Source: CBDATA01 sp965202845 (GTDB taxonomy: Bacteria; Acidobacteriota; Vicinamibacteria; Marinacidobacterales; Marinacidobacteraceae). From it: a stretch of 64,000 bases of DNA. Of this stretch, positions 9,602 through 18,819 are shown piece by piece. Position 1 is the first letter of the stretch, and every line of letters begins with the position of its first letter. The position numbers and the translations under genes are program-made. The notes below the pieces were generated by a model. That model ran no database searches. It was not told where the DNA came from and worked only from the letters and a program-made list of their open reading frames with translations. The stretch spans positions 868,001 to 932,000 of the forward strand of contig OZ241856.1 of NCBI GenBank assembly GCA_965202845.1. The letters are read 5' to 3'.

Positions 9602-10477
9602 ATGATCCCGGCGCCTTTCGACTACCACTCCCCCGGCACCCTGGAGGAGGCTGCGCGGCTGCTGCGGGCGCATTCCGGCGCCAAGCTCCTCGCCGGCGGC
9701 CACAGCCTCATCCCGATGATGCGGTTCCGGCTGGCCGAGCCGGGTGCGCTCATTGACCTGAGCGGGATTCCGGGACTTTCCGGCATCCGTCTCGAGGGGG
9801 ACTCCCTGGTGCTGGGAGCGATGACCCGCCAGTCCGAGGTCGAGTCCTCGGAACTGGTGCGGACCCACGCTCCGCTTCTGGCCGAAACCGCGGCGGTGGT
9901 CGGGGACCCGCTGGTGCGGAACCTCGGCACGATCGGCGGCAACGTGGCGCACGCCGACCCCGGCAACGACCACCCGGCGGCGATGCTCGCCCTCCGGGCC
10001 TCCTTCGAGTCGGTCGGACCGGACGGCGTGACGGCCGCCACCGGCGCCGACGACTTCTTCCAGGGCCCCTTCGAGACCAGTCTGGGCGACCACGGCATCC
10101 TCACCCGGATCCGCGTCCCGGTCGGCGGGACCGGCAGCGGCGGCGCCTACCGGAAGTTCGAGCGGAAGGTGGGCGACTACGCGGTGGCGGCGGTCGCGGC
10201 GCAGGTCCGGGTCACCGAAGGGGAGATCGTCGAGGCCGGGATCGGCCTCACCAACGTCGGCCTCACCGCGATTCGGGCCCGGGCCGCCGAGGCGGCGTTG
10301 ATCGGGACCGCCGGCTCCGAAGACGATCGGGACCGGGCGGCCGAAGCCGCAGCCGAGGCCGCCGAGCCCACCGACGACCACCGGGGGACCGTCGACTACA
10401 AGCGCGCTCTGGTGCGCGCGCTCACCTTCCGGGCGCTTTCCGGCGCCCTCGCCCACGCCGCGGGAGGGCAATCATGA
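9602..10477 (+). CDS. coxM: Aerobic carbon monoxide dehydrogenase, FAD-binding medium subunit
   Basis: 291 residues; the flavoprotein subunit that passes electrons from the iron-sulfur subunit to a quinone. Both FAD motifs of the CoxM/xanthine dehydrogenase class are intact: AGGHS at residues 31-35 and TIGG at 110-113 (TIGGNVAHADPGND). The start ATG has an AAGGAGA site about 8 bases upstream. The stop overlaps the coxS start (ATGA). The order M-S-L matches form I CO dehydrogenase operons, and the large subunit carries the form I signature, which makes the assignment specific instead of only 'xanthine dehydrogenase family'. Confidence 0.93.
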   Translation: MIPAPFDYHSPGTLEEAARLLRAHSGAKLLAGGHSLIPMMRFRLAEPGALIDLSGIPGLSGIRLEGDSLVLGAMTRQSEVESSELVRTHAPLLAETAAVVGDPLVRNLGTIGGNVAHADPGNDHPAAMLALRASFESVGPDGVTAATGADDFFQGPFETSLGDHGILTRIRVPVGGTGSGGAYRKFERKVGDYAVAAVAAQVRVTEGEIVEAGIGLTNVGLTAIRARAAEAALIGTAGSEDDRDRAAEAAAEAAEPTDDHRGTVDYKRALVRALTFRALSGALAHAAGGQS

Positions 10478-10962
10478 GTTCCCACCATGCGATTCGCGTC
10501 GCCATCAACGGCGAAGATGTCCATCGGGCGGTCGAGTCGCGCCTCCTGCTGGTCCACTTCCTCCGGGAGGAGCTGAACCTCACCGGAACCCACATCGGCT
10601 GCGACACCACTTCCTGCGGCGCCTGCACGGTGCTGCTCGACGGCGTGCCGGTGAAGAGCTGCACCGTCCTTGCGGTGGCGGCGAACGGGAAGGCGGTCAC
10701 CACCGTCGAGGGGCTCGGAAACGGGGGGCTGGACCCGATCCAGCAGGGCTTCACCGAAAAGCACGGCCTCCAGTGCGGCTTCTGCACTCCGGGGATGATG
10801 CTCACCGCGAAGGCCCTCCTGGAACGAAACCCGAATCCCACCGAAGCGGACATTCGCTGGGGCATTTCCGGCAACCTGTGCCGGTGCACCGGCTACGTGA
10901 ACATCGTGAAGGCGGTGGAGCGCGCCGCCGAACTGCGGAAGGAGCAGAACTCCCATGACTGA
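10474..10962 (+). CDS. coxS: Aerobic carbon monoxide dehydrogenase, [2Fe-2S] small subunit
   Basis: 162 residues with two [2Fe-2S] clusters. The N-terminal plant-ferredoxin-type cluster uses C43, C48, C51 and C63 (CDTTSCGACTV and later SCTV). The C-terminal four-helix domain uses C101, C104, C136 and C138 (CGFCTPGM and CRCTGY). The subunit carries electrons from the molybdenum site in CoxL to FAD in CoxM. The ATG lies inside the coxM stop (ATGA), and the gene overlaps coxL by eight bases, so translation of all three is coupled. Confidence 0.95.
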   Translation: MSSHHAIRVAINGEDVHRAVESRLLLVHFLREELNLTGTHIGCDTTSCGACTVLLDGVPVKSCTVLAVAANGKAVTTVEGLGNGGLDPIQQGFTEKHGLQCGFCTPGMMLTAKALLERNPNPTEADIRWGISGNLCRCTGYVNIVKAVERAAELRKEQNSHD

Positions 10963-13300
10963 GTGCAGAGGCTTGGGACACTCCGTCCCGCGGAAGGAGG
11001 ACGCCCGCTTCATCCGGGGGCAGGGGCGCTACATCGACGACATCAAGCTGCCGGGAATGCTCTACCTGGGCATTGCCCGGAGTCCCTACGCCCACGCAAA
11101 GATCGAGACGATCCACGAGGACACCGCGATGGCGGTTCCGGGGGTCGCTGCGGTGATCACCGGAAAGACGCTCGAGGGCTACAAGCTCGCCTGGATGCCC
11201 ACCTTGATGAGCGACCAGCAGATGGTGCTGCCGGTGGACACCGTCAAGTACCAGTCCCAGGAGGTCGCCGGGGTGGTGGCGACTTCGCGCTACGCCGCCG
11301 CCGACGGAGCGGCGGCGCTCCAGGTCGACTACGACCCGCTTCCGGTGGTGGTGGATCCCCACGAGGCCCTGAAGCCGGGCGCGGTGAAGGTGCGGAACGA
11401 CAAGGAAAGCAACCACATCTTCCATTGGGAGCACGGGGACGCCGAAGCCGCCGAACAGACACTCGCCGGGTGCGACACGGTGGTGGAGCAGCGGATGCAC
11501 ATCCCGCGCATCCACGTCGCGTCCATCGAGACCTGCGGTTGCGTCGCCAGCTGGAATCCGGTGGAGGGGCATCTGACCCTCTACCTCACCACCCAGGCGC
11601 CTCACGCGATCCGGACGGTGGTGGCGCTGGTGACCGCGCACCTGGGTCTCGCCGAGCACAAGATCCGGGTGATTTCGCCGGACATCGGCGGCGGCTTCGG
11701 CGGCAAGGTGCCGGTGTATCCGGGCTACGTGATCGCCACCGCCGCCTCGGTGGTCACCGGCAAGCCGGTCAAGTGGATCGAGGACCGCTCCGAGAACCTC
11801 CAGGCGGACTCCTTCGCCCGCGACTATCACATCGACGCGAAGCTGGGATCGAGGAGGGGGAAGATCGTCGCGCTGAAGCTCGACACCGTCGCCGACCACG
11901 GCTACGCGGACGCCGCCGCCAATCCCTCCAAGTTCCCGGCGGGCCTCTACCACGTGGCCAGCGGCTCCTACGACATCGAAAGCGCCCACGTCGCGGTGGA
12001 CGGGGTGTACACCAACAAGCCGCCGGGCGGCATCGCCTACCGGTGCTCCTTCCGGGTCACCGAGGCGGTGCACGCCATCGAGCGGATGGTGGATCTGCTG
12101 GCGCGCGAAAACGGCGAGGACCCCGCCGACTTCCGGATGCGGAACTTCATCCGCCCGGAGCAGTTCCCCTACACGTCGGCGCTCGGCTGGGAGTACGACA
12201 GCGGGAACTACGGGGCGGCGCTCGAAAAGGCGATGGGCATGATCGGCTACCGGGATCTCCGCAAGGAGCAGGCGGAAAAGCGCGCCCGGGGCGAGCTCAT
12301 GGGAATCGGCATCTCCTCGTTCACCGAGATCGTCGGCGCCGGCCCGTCGAAGGATTTCGACATCCTGGGGATCAAGATGTTCGATTCGGCCGAGATCCGG
12401 ATCCACCCCACCGGCAAGGCGATCGCCCGCTTCGGCACCAAGTCGCAGGGGCAGGGGCACGAGACCACCTACGCGCAGATCATCGCCGAGGAGCTCGGGA
12501 TCCCGCCGGAGGACATCCAGGTCGAGGAGGGCGACACCGACACCGCCCCCTACGGCCTCGGCACCTACGCGAGCCGCTCCACCCCGACCGCCGGCGCGGC
12601 CGCTTCGATCGCCTCGCGCAAGATCCGGGAGAAGGCGCGGAAGATCGCCGCCCACCTGCTGGAGGCCGACGAAGCCGACCTCGAATGGGAGCGGGGGAAG
12701 TTCTTCGTGAAGGGCTCCCCCGACCGCGCGAAGACGATCCAGGACGTGGCCTTCGCCGCCTACACGAACCACCCCCAGGGGATGGAGGCCGGTCTCGAAG
12801 CCATCTCGTACTACGACCCGCCCAACCTGACCTTCCCGTTCGGCTCCTACATCTGCTGCGTGGACATCGACCGGGGCACCGGCCAGGTGTCGATCCGGCG
12901 TTTCGTGGCGGTGGACGACTGCGGAGTCCGCATCAACCCGATGATCGTGGACGGCCAGATCCACGGCGGGCTGACGATGGGCATGGCCCCGGCGTTGCTC
13001 GAGGAGATTTCCTACGACGCGGGGGGGAACATCACCGGCGGCAACTTCGTGGAGTACCTGGTGCCGACCGCGATGGAGACCCCCAACTGGGAGCTGGGCG
13101 AGACGGTGACCCCGTCGCCCCACCATCCGATCGGCGCCAAGGGGGTCGGCGAATCCGCCACCGTCGGGGCGCCTCCCGCCATCGTGAACGCGGTGGTGGA
13201 CGCGCTCTGGCATCTGGGGGTGCGCCACGTGGAGATCCCGATGACCCCCTCGCGCATCTGGAGCATCCTGAACGAGCGCGGCGCCGCCGCCACTCGCTAG
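10955..13300 (+). CDS. coxL: Aerobic carbon monoxide dehydrogenase, molybdenum-copper large subunit (form I)
   Basis: 781 residues; the catalytic subunit that oxidises CO with water to CO2 at a Mo-S-Cu site. The key motif AYRCSFR is present, with the copper-ligating cysteine at residue 364. This motif separates form I, true CO dehydrogenases, from form II enzymes with AYRGAGR and from xanthine dehydrogenases. The catalytic glutamate is E733 in GAKGVGESATVG. The cofactor-binding block GGGFGGKVPVYPGYV is also intact. The start ATG has a GGAAGGAG ribosome site and overlaps coxS. No coxD or coxE (ATPase and VWA-domain maturation genes) follow in this window; only an XdhC-type gene does. They may lie elsewhere in the genome. 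Confidence 0.95.
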   Translation: MTECRGLGHSVPRKEDARFIRGQGRYIDDIKLPGMLYLGIARSPYAHAKIETIHEDTAMAVPGVAAVITGKTLEGYKLAWMPTLMSDQQMVLPVDTVKYQSQEVAGVVATSRYAAADGAAALQVDYDPLPVVVDPHEALKPGAVKVRNDKESNHIFHWEHGDAEAAEQTLAGCDTVVEQRMHIPRIHVASIETCGCVASWNPVEGHLTLYLTTQAPHAIRTVVALVTAHLGLAEHKIRVISPDIGGGFGGKVPVYPGYVIATAASVVTGKPVKWIEDRSENLQADSFARDYHIDAKLGSRRGKIVALKLDTVADHGYADAAANPSKFPAGLYHVASGSYDIESAHVAVDGVYTNKPPGGIAYRCSFRVTEAVHAIERMVDLLARENGEDPADFRMRNFIRPEQFPYTSALGWEYDSGNYGAALEKAMGMIGYRDLRKEQAEKRARGELMGIGISSFTEIVGAGPSKDFDILGIKMFDSAEIRIHPTGKAIARFGTKSQGQGHETTYAQIIAEELGIPPEDIQVEEGDTDTAPYGLGTYASRSTPTAGAAASIASRKIREKARKIAAHLLEADEADLEWERGKFFVKGSPDRAKTIQDVAFAAYTNHPQGMEAGLEAISYYDPPNLTFPFGSYICCVDIDRGTGQVSIRRFVAVDDCGVRINPMIVDGQIHGGLTMGMAPALLEEISYDAGGNITGGNFVEYLVPTAMETPNWELGETVTPSPHHPIGAKGVGESATVGAPPAIVNAVVDALWHLGVRHVEIPMTPSRIWSILNERGAAATR

Positions 13301-13310
13301 AAGGCGCGCG

Positions 13311-14225
13311 GTGCGCGAGGACGGACCGGCCGATGTGTTCGCCGCCGCCGCACGCCTCCACCGGGAGGGGACGCCCTTCGTGCTGGCGACGGTGGTTCGC
13401 GCCGAACGCCCGACCTCGGCGCGTCCGGGCGCCAAGGCCATCGTCACCGCCGACGGGAGTTTCCTCGGCTTCGTCGGCGGAACCTGCGTCCGCCCGGCGG
13501 TGCGCCGGGAGTCGCTCCGGGCGCTCGCCGAGCGGAAGCCGCGCCTGCTCCGCATCACCCCCGACGACCGCGCCGACGGAGAAGCCGAGGAGGGCGTCCG
13601 GGAGGAGCGCATGGCCTGCGTGAGCGGCGGCGCGCTGGACATCCACCTGGAGCCGTACCTGCCGTCGCGCCGCCTGCTGCTCGCCGGCGATTCGCCCATC
13701 GTGGAGGCGCTTCGGACGCTCGGATCGGCCCTCGGCATGGAAGTTCGCACCGAATGGTCCGATGCCGATGCGTCGTTTGTGGTGGTGGCCGGCCACGGGG
13801 AAGGGGAGTGGGAGGCGCTCCGGGCCGGACTCGCCGGAGAGCGGCGGGCCGCCTGGGTCGGTCTGGTCGCCAGCCCCCGGCGGGCGGCGGCGGTGCGCGA
13901 GCGGCTGCTCGAAATGGGTCTCTCGGAGGCGGATGTCGCGAGATTGCGTTCGCCCGCCGGACTGGACATCGGCGCCGAAACCCCCGGCGAGATCGCCCTG
14001 AGCATCCTCGCCCAAATCATCCAGGATCGGACCGTCCAGGACCGGACAGGCCAGGATCGGGAAGCGCCTCCCGCCCCCGAACCCCCCGTCGCCGAGACCG
14101 CAGTGGATCCGATCTGCGGCATGACGGTTTCCCGCGACTCCACGCACCGGGTCGAGGGTGAAGACGGAACGAGCTGGTGGTTCTGCTGCGCCGGCTGCGC
14201 CGAAACCTTCCGCGCGCGGATCTGA
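13311..14225 (+). CDS. XdhC/CoxF-type maturation protein with C-terminal YHS domain
   Basis: 304 residues. Residues 1-85 and about 120-235 match the two XdhC/CoxI halves (LATVVRAERPTSARPGAKA, FVGGTCVRPAVRRESL, and later WVGLVASPRRAAAVRERL with GLDIGAETPGEIALSILA). XdhC-type proteins insert sulfur into, and protect, the molybdenum cofactor of this enzyme class. A linker with the short repeat QDRTVQDRTGQDR leads to a YHS/TRASH-type metal-binding domain at residues 265-304 (VDPICGMTV and WWFCCAGCAETF). Because the CO dehydrogenase site contains copper, the YHS domain is a candidate copper carrier; that is inference. The start is GTG, 10 bp after coxL. The phase-variable lipoprotein gene begins about 12 bp after the stop, so it may share the cox transcript. 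Confidence 0.88.
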   Translation: MREDGPADVFAAAARLHREGTPFVLATVVRAERPTSARPGAKAIVTADGSFLGFVGGTCVRPAVRRESLRALAERKPRLLRITPDDRADGEAEEGVREERMACVSGGALDIHLEPYLPSRRLLLAGDSPIVEALRTLGSALGMEVRTEWSDADASFVVVAGHGEGEWEALRAGLAGERRAAWVGLVASPRRAAAVRERLLEMGLSEADVARLRSPAGLDIGAETPGEIALSILAQIIQDRTVQDRTGQDREAPPAPEPPVAETAVDPICGMTVSRDSTHRVEGEDGTSWWFCCAGCAETFRARI

Positions 14226-14237
14226 TAGGATGTGATG

Positions 14238-16368
14238 ATGAATAACTTGCCCCCCCCCCCCCCGAATTTATGGGTTTTACGGATGGCTGATTCCGGCCGC
14301 GCTGCTTTGCGCGCTGGCGCTCGCCGGATGCGGCGACGACGAGGAGCCCGCCCCCGCGCCGGCTCCTGCGCCCGCGCCGGCCCCGGCCCCCGCGCCTGAG
14401 CCGGCCCCGGAACCGACTCCCGAACCCGAACCGGAGCCGGAACCCGAGCCGGAGCCGTTCACGATCTCCATGACGCCGCCGACGGCGACTGCGGACACGG
14501 CCTGCATGGGGTACGCGATGTGCCCGGACGCCCTGACCGACGCGAAGAAGGCGATGGCCTCGGTGAACGGGAAGATGGTGGTGAAGAGTTCGCACGACGC
14601 GATCCTCGTCCCGCTTTGGCTGGACCCGGTTCCGAACGGGGTCGGGGTCACCGGCGGGCAGGACAACATGCCGTTCCAGAACATCGACTGGAAGGCGATG
14701 CAGTCGGAGGTGGTCGGGGTGGGCGTCACCTTCAAGGCGACCCGAGTGAGTGTGGGCGCCGGTCAGGAGGAGGTTCCGGAGAGCGAGGTGATGCACATCA
14801 CCTGCGGTCCGTTCGCCTGCTCGGAGGCGTCCATGGAGAAGCCGGCGGCGCCGGAGATCACGCTCGCCGACTCGGCGGTCTGCGCCGCCTGGGATCCGGA
14901 CATGGAGCTGCAAGTCGGGATGATCGACAACGACGCGCATTCCACTGGAAGGAAGCACGAGAGAAGAGGAACGCTTGGCGGGCATCTGGGCGACTGGTTC
15001 GAGGACAACGGGGTCGATGTGGGCTGGTTGTCAACCTCCCGGACGCCGATGGCGGTGAAGCACGTGTTCTCCGGAGACGGGAAGAACTACAGCGTCACGG
15101 GGCCGGATGCGGCCAAGGGCGCGAGAAAGCCGCTCCCGGTCACCCTCAAGGACATCTTCCTCTACGATCCCGCACTCCAGTGGCGGAAACTCAAGGAGGA
15201 GAGCAAGGACGATCTCGTGGCGCTCGACAAATTGTCCGATGCCTGTCTCAGCGCCACCGGAACGGCGACATCGCTTGCGTACACGCCAATCGCATATGGC
15301 GGAGTCAAGCGCGGCGACGTCCACCGCCCGGACGAGTGCTTTCGGATCCGGGCCGATGCGGGGCATCATGTTCCGGGCATTGATGGCACCGATCCCGTCA
15401 TCAATTACCTGGACGGCTACCGCGTGGAAGTCTCCCCCAAGGACCGTATCCTCTGGGGGAAGGTCGGATGGAAGGAAGGGCCGCTCAAGGACTTGAAGTG
15501 CGCGCCGGTTTCCTTCGCCGCCGCCGATCAGGTCGATATCTGCGAATTGTTCGAGGAGGAGGTCGATCACGCCCTGGCGACCGGCTGGGGCGATGTGTTG
15601 CTGCGCGTCCGGGATCGGGCCGGGGCCAGCGTGAGCGATTCGACCGCCACGTCCATAAGCGCGCAGGACGGCGGCCACATCCTCAACACCCTGGAAGTGG
15701 GATTCAAGGGCTGGGACAAGGCCACTCCGGAATTCCCGAAGCCCCGCCGTTTCAAGCGGCTCTACTTCGACGACAACCTGAACGGCAAGCTGATCGATGG
15801 ACCCGACGAACCCCTCTACGGGGTTGTCTCCGGCAGGTTCCCCACCGCCAGCTGGAAAAATCTCGATCAGTACACAACCAGCAATCGGACCCAGCAGAAA
15901 TCCCGCCATATGCACAACGTGTACGGATACGCCGAGTTCAGGGGCTCGACTTCAACCATTCTGGCGGAATACCTCTTGTTCAACATCCACTTCATCTGGA
16001 AGTCGCTGATGGACGGCGACGGGGACCCGACCATGGGGGACTTCGGCAAGGTGGATCTATACAACGCCACCGCGACGACCGATGCGGCCAAGGGGAAGCC
16101 GGACGGCAAGGCCGACAACTACCCGTCCACCGACGACGCCCACATGTGTTCGGACGCCGACGGCAAGGGATGCGACGCCGAGTGGGAGATGGACTACGAC
16201 GTCCTCTTCGGCGACGGCATCTTCGGCTGCGAGACGACCCGGACGGTGACCATCAGCTGCGAGTGGGACGCGCAGGGCCTGCTGCCGGCGAATCCCGACG
16301 ACACCCCGAACGGCAACCTCGCCGAGACCGACAACCTGGCGAACTTCGCCAAGTGCACGGCGAAGTAG
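14238..16368 (+). CDS. Large secreted lipoprotein A, phase-variable, out of frame at the poly-C tract as given
   Basis: No known family recognised. The mature part reads continuously from codon 14269 to the stop at 16368. It shows a signal-peptide core and lipobox (WLIPAALLCALALAGC), then a Pro-Ala/Pro-Glu linker of about 38 residues, then a domain of about 630 residues. That domain has many Cys and Asp-rich loops (MDGDGDPTMGDFGKVDL, CSDADGKGCDAEWEMDYD). No usable start lies in that frame. The ATGs at 14235 and 14238, with a TAGGA site, are one base out because of the 14-C tract; 13 C would give MMNNLPPPPRIYGFYG fused to the core. It is paralogous to the next gene: ends nearly identical, middle divergent. 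Surface exposure is likely. It lies 12 bp after the XdhC-type gene and ends at a hairpin terminator. Confidence 0.8.
14250..14263 (+). repeat. Poly-C tract of 14 bases inside the 5' coding region of lipoprotein A
   Basis: Fourteen C in a row, starting four codons after the ATG at 14238. It encodes the Pro run and sets the frame of the signal peptide. Thirteen or 16 C would be in frame; 14 is out. Homopolymers of this length are typical slipped-strand phase-variation sites. Confidence 0.9.
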
Positions 16369-16386
16369 GCTTCTGATTCGTTTCGG

Positions 16387-16418
16387 AGACCCTGGGGCCG
16401 ACCCGCCCCGGGGTCTTG
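16387..16418 (+). terminator. Rho-independent-type terminator after lipoprotein A
   Basis: An 11-12 bp GC-rich stem (GACCCTGGGGC paired with GCCCCGGGGTC, one wobble) with a 6-base loop, followed only by TT. It is nearly the same hairpin as the one after the paralogous gene. Confidence 0.7.
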
Positions 16419-16500
16419 TGGTACAGTGCGCGGGCATCCGGGGGCGGCAGCCCGCCCCCGGACGCTCCCTCTTTTTCGCTTTCCTCGCGAGGTCCTTGAT

Positions 16501-18670
16501 ATGAAAACCCTTACCCCCCCCCCCCCGAAATTACGGGGTGTTCGGCGTGAGCCGCCTGCTCGCGCTGATGCTCGGCGCCGGATTGACGCTCGCCGGGTGC
16601 GGCGACGACGAGGAGCCCGCCCCCGCGCCGGCTCCCGCCCCTGCGCCCGCACCGGCTCCGGCGCCCGCGCCTGAGCCGGCCCCGGAACCCGCTCCCGAAC
16701 CGGAGCCGACTCCCGAGCCGGAGCCGGAACCCGAACCGGAGCCGTTCACGATCTCCATGACGCCCCCGATGGCGGACGCGGATACGGCCTGCATGGGCTA
16801 CGCGATGTGTCCGGACGCCATGACCGACGCGACGAAGGCGATGGCATCGGTGAACGGGAAGATGGTGGTGAAGAGCTCCCACGACGCGATCCTCACCCCG
16901 CTGTGGCTGGATCCGGTTCCGAACGGGGTCGGGGTCACCGGCGGGCAGGACAACATGCCGTTCATGAATGTCGACTGGAAGGCAATGCAGTCGGAGGTGA
17001 TCGGCATGGGCGTGACCTTCCGGGCGACCAGAGTGAGCGTGGGCGCCGGTCAGGAGACGGTTCCGGAGAGCGAGGTGATGCACATCACCTGCGGGCCGTT
17101 CGCCTGTTCGGAGGCGTCGATGACGAAGCCGGCGGCGCCGGAAATCTCCGCCGCCGACTCGGCGGTCTGCGCCGCCTGGGACCCGGACATGGAGCTTCAG
17201 GTCGGGAGGATCGACAACGATGCCTATCAAAGCTCACGGGGTCCGGGTCGAGGTCCTACTGGTTTTGGGTGGGGTATCGATCCGCTCCTTTGGCAGGGAG
17301 ACAACGGAATGGATGTTGGCTGGGTGTCGAGTTCCCATGTGGAGATGGCCGTGAAACATGTATTCGCCGGGGACGTAAATCCTTACAGCGTCAAGGGGCC
17401 GAATGCGGACAAGGGGACGGACAAGCCGCTCGATGTTGGCTTCAAGGACAACAACTCGCCTTGGCACCCCGGCATTCAGATTGAGAAAATAGCGGCCCTT
17501 GTCGGCTCGACCGCCTCCGGAACGCGCAGCAGGATCACCGATCTGTCCGAAGCCTGCATGCCCGCAACCGCGTACAGCAAGACGGCGAACGGCGTATTCC
17601 GGCCGGACAAGTGTTTCCGGGTCCGGGTTGTTGAAGACGGGGATGCGGCGCTGGGTCCCGGCCTGCCCGGAGGACCAGACAGGATCGTGAACTACCTGGA
17701 CGCCTACAGCGTGGAAGTCTCCCCCGAGGATTCGATGGTCTGGGGCAAGGTGGCGTGGAAGGATGGGGCGCTCAAGGATCTGGCGTGTCCGTCCATGTCC
17801 TTCCCGGTTGCCGATCAGGTTGATGTCTGCGAGTTGTTCGAGGAGGAGGTGGATCAGGCCCTCGCCAAATGGGGCGACGTCACGCTGAAGACCAGGGCGC
17901 GCCCCGGCGCGACCGCCAAGGATGTACGGCGCAACTCGATCTCGTCGAGCTCGAACGCCGCCGCGATGGACGGCGGAACCGTGATCGCCCAGTGGGAGGT
18001 CGCTCCCAAGGAAGCGAAGTCGCGTCGTTTCAAGCGCCTCTATTTCGACGACAACCTGAACGGCAAGCTGATTGATGGCCCCAATCAGACTCTTTATGGA
18101 GTCGCCATGGGCGTGACCCAGGCCAATGCCGGTTCGGGGACCACGCTCGATTTCGTCGTCGGTGATCACTCAGGTGAAAACAAGACCCGCATCATGCACA
18201 ATTTGTACGGATATGCGGATCTGACAGGATCCAATGGCGTCAGGACAACTTACAGGGCGATCAACATCAACTTCATCTGGATGCCGCTGATGGATGGCGA
18301 TGGAGATCCGACCATGGGGGACTTCGGCAAGGTGGATCTCTTCGGCGCGGACAGCGACGCCACTGCGAGCGGCAACGACAAGAAGGCGCCGGACGGCAAG
18401 GCCGACAACTACCCGTCGCCGGATGACGCCAACATGTGCTCGGACGCCGACGGCAAGGGGTGCGACGCCTCGTGGGAGATGGACTACGACGTCCTCTTCG
18501 GCGACGGCATCTTCGGCTGCGAGACGACCCGGACGGTGACCATCAGCTGCGAGTGGGACGCGCAGGGCATGATGAAGCCCAACCCGCCGGACAACCCGAA
18601 CGGCAACATCCACGCCGGCAGCGGCGCCGACGCGAACATCCATAACTTCGCCAAGTGCACGGCGAAGTAG
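16501..18670 (+). CDS. Large secreted lipoprotein B, phase-variable, paralogue of lipoprotein A
   Basis: Family not recognised. The coding frame with a signal peptide runs from GTG 16538 (MFGVSRLLALMLGAGLTLAG, then lipobox Cys) to 18670. A Pro-Ala/Pro-Glu linker of about 43 residues follows, then a domain of about 640 residues. The upstream ATG at 16501, with a GAGG site eight bases before it, is out of frame because of a 13-C tract. Twelve C would give MKTLTPPPRNYGVFGVSRLL, matching the LPPPPRIYGFYG arrangement of the paralogue. If the GTG is used, some protein may be made in every phase. The first 160 residues after the linker and the last 65 are almost identical to lipoprotein A; the middle differs in length and sequence. 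The Asp-rich C-terminal loops suggest calcium binding, which is inference. Confidence 0.83.
16514..16526 (+). repeat. Poly-C tract of 13 bases inside the 5' coding region of lipoprotein B
   Basis: Thirteen C, beginning in the fifth codon after ATG 16501. Twelve or 15 C would join the ATG to the signal-peptide frame; 13 is out. Position and coding effect are the same as in the paralogue. Confidence 0.9.
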
Positions 18671-18698
18671 AAGCTCGTTTGCGCTGATCCGGATCATG

Positions 18699-18730
18699 GA
18701 CCCCGGGGCCCATCGGCCCTGGGGTCTTTT
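18699..18730 (+). terminator. Rho-independent terminator after lipoprotein B
   Basis: A 12-bp stem (GACCCCGGGGCC paired with GGCCCTGGGGTC), loop CATC, then TTTT. It is closely related to the hairpin after lipoprotein A, which suggests that gene plus terminator were duplicated together. Confidence 0.85.
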
Positions 18731-18819
18731 GCGTTCGTCGGGAGCTCGGTTCCCGTCTTGCCAATCGGGTCCCGGGCCCTTCCCCCCCGACGGGTCAGGC
18801 CGGTCCCCATGCGCCGTCC

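Noticed and set aside
9602..13300. Xanthine dehydrogenase as the identity of the three-subunit molybdenum enzyme
   Set aside because: The AYRCSFR motif with Cys and the M-S-L gene order point to form I CO dehydrogenase.
14270..14290. ATG just after the first poly-C tract as the start of lipoprotein A
   Set aside because: Its frame meets a stop after six codons (MGFTDG) and is not the lipoprotein frame.
14340..14460. Pro-Ala/Pro-Glu repeat regions of the lipoproteins as independent repeat elements
   Set aside because: They are coding linkers made of imperfect 6-bp units in frame, common after lipoboxes; listed within the genes.
16418..16500. Promoter for lipoprotein B in the gap after the terminator
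   Set aside because: A TACAGT hexamer is present, but no credible -35 box lies at the right distance.
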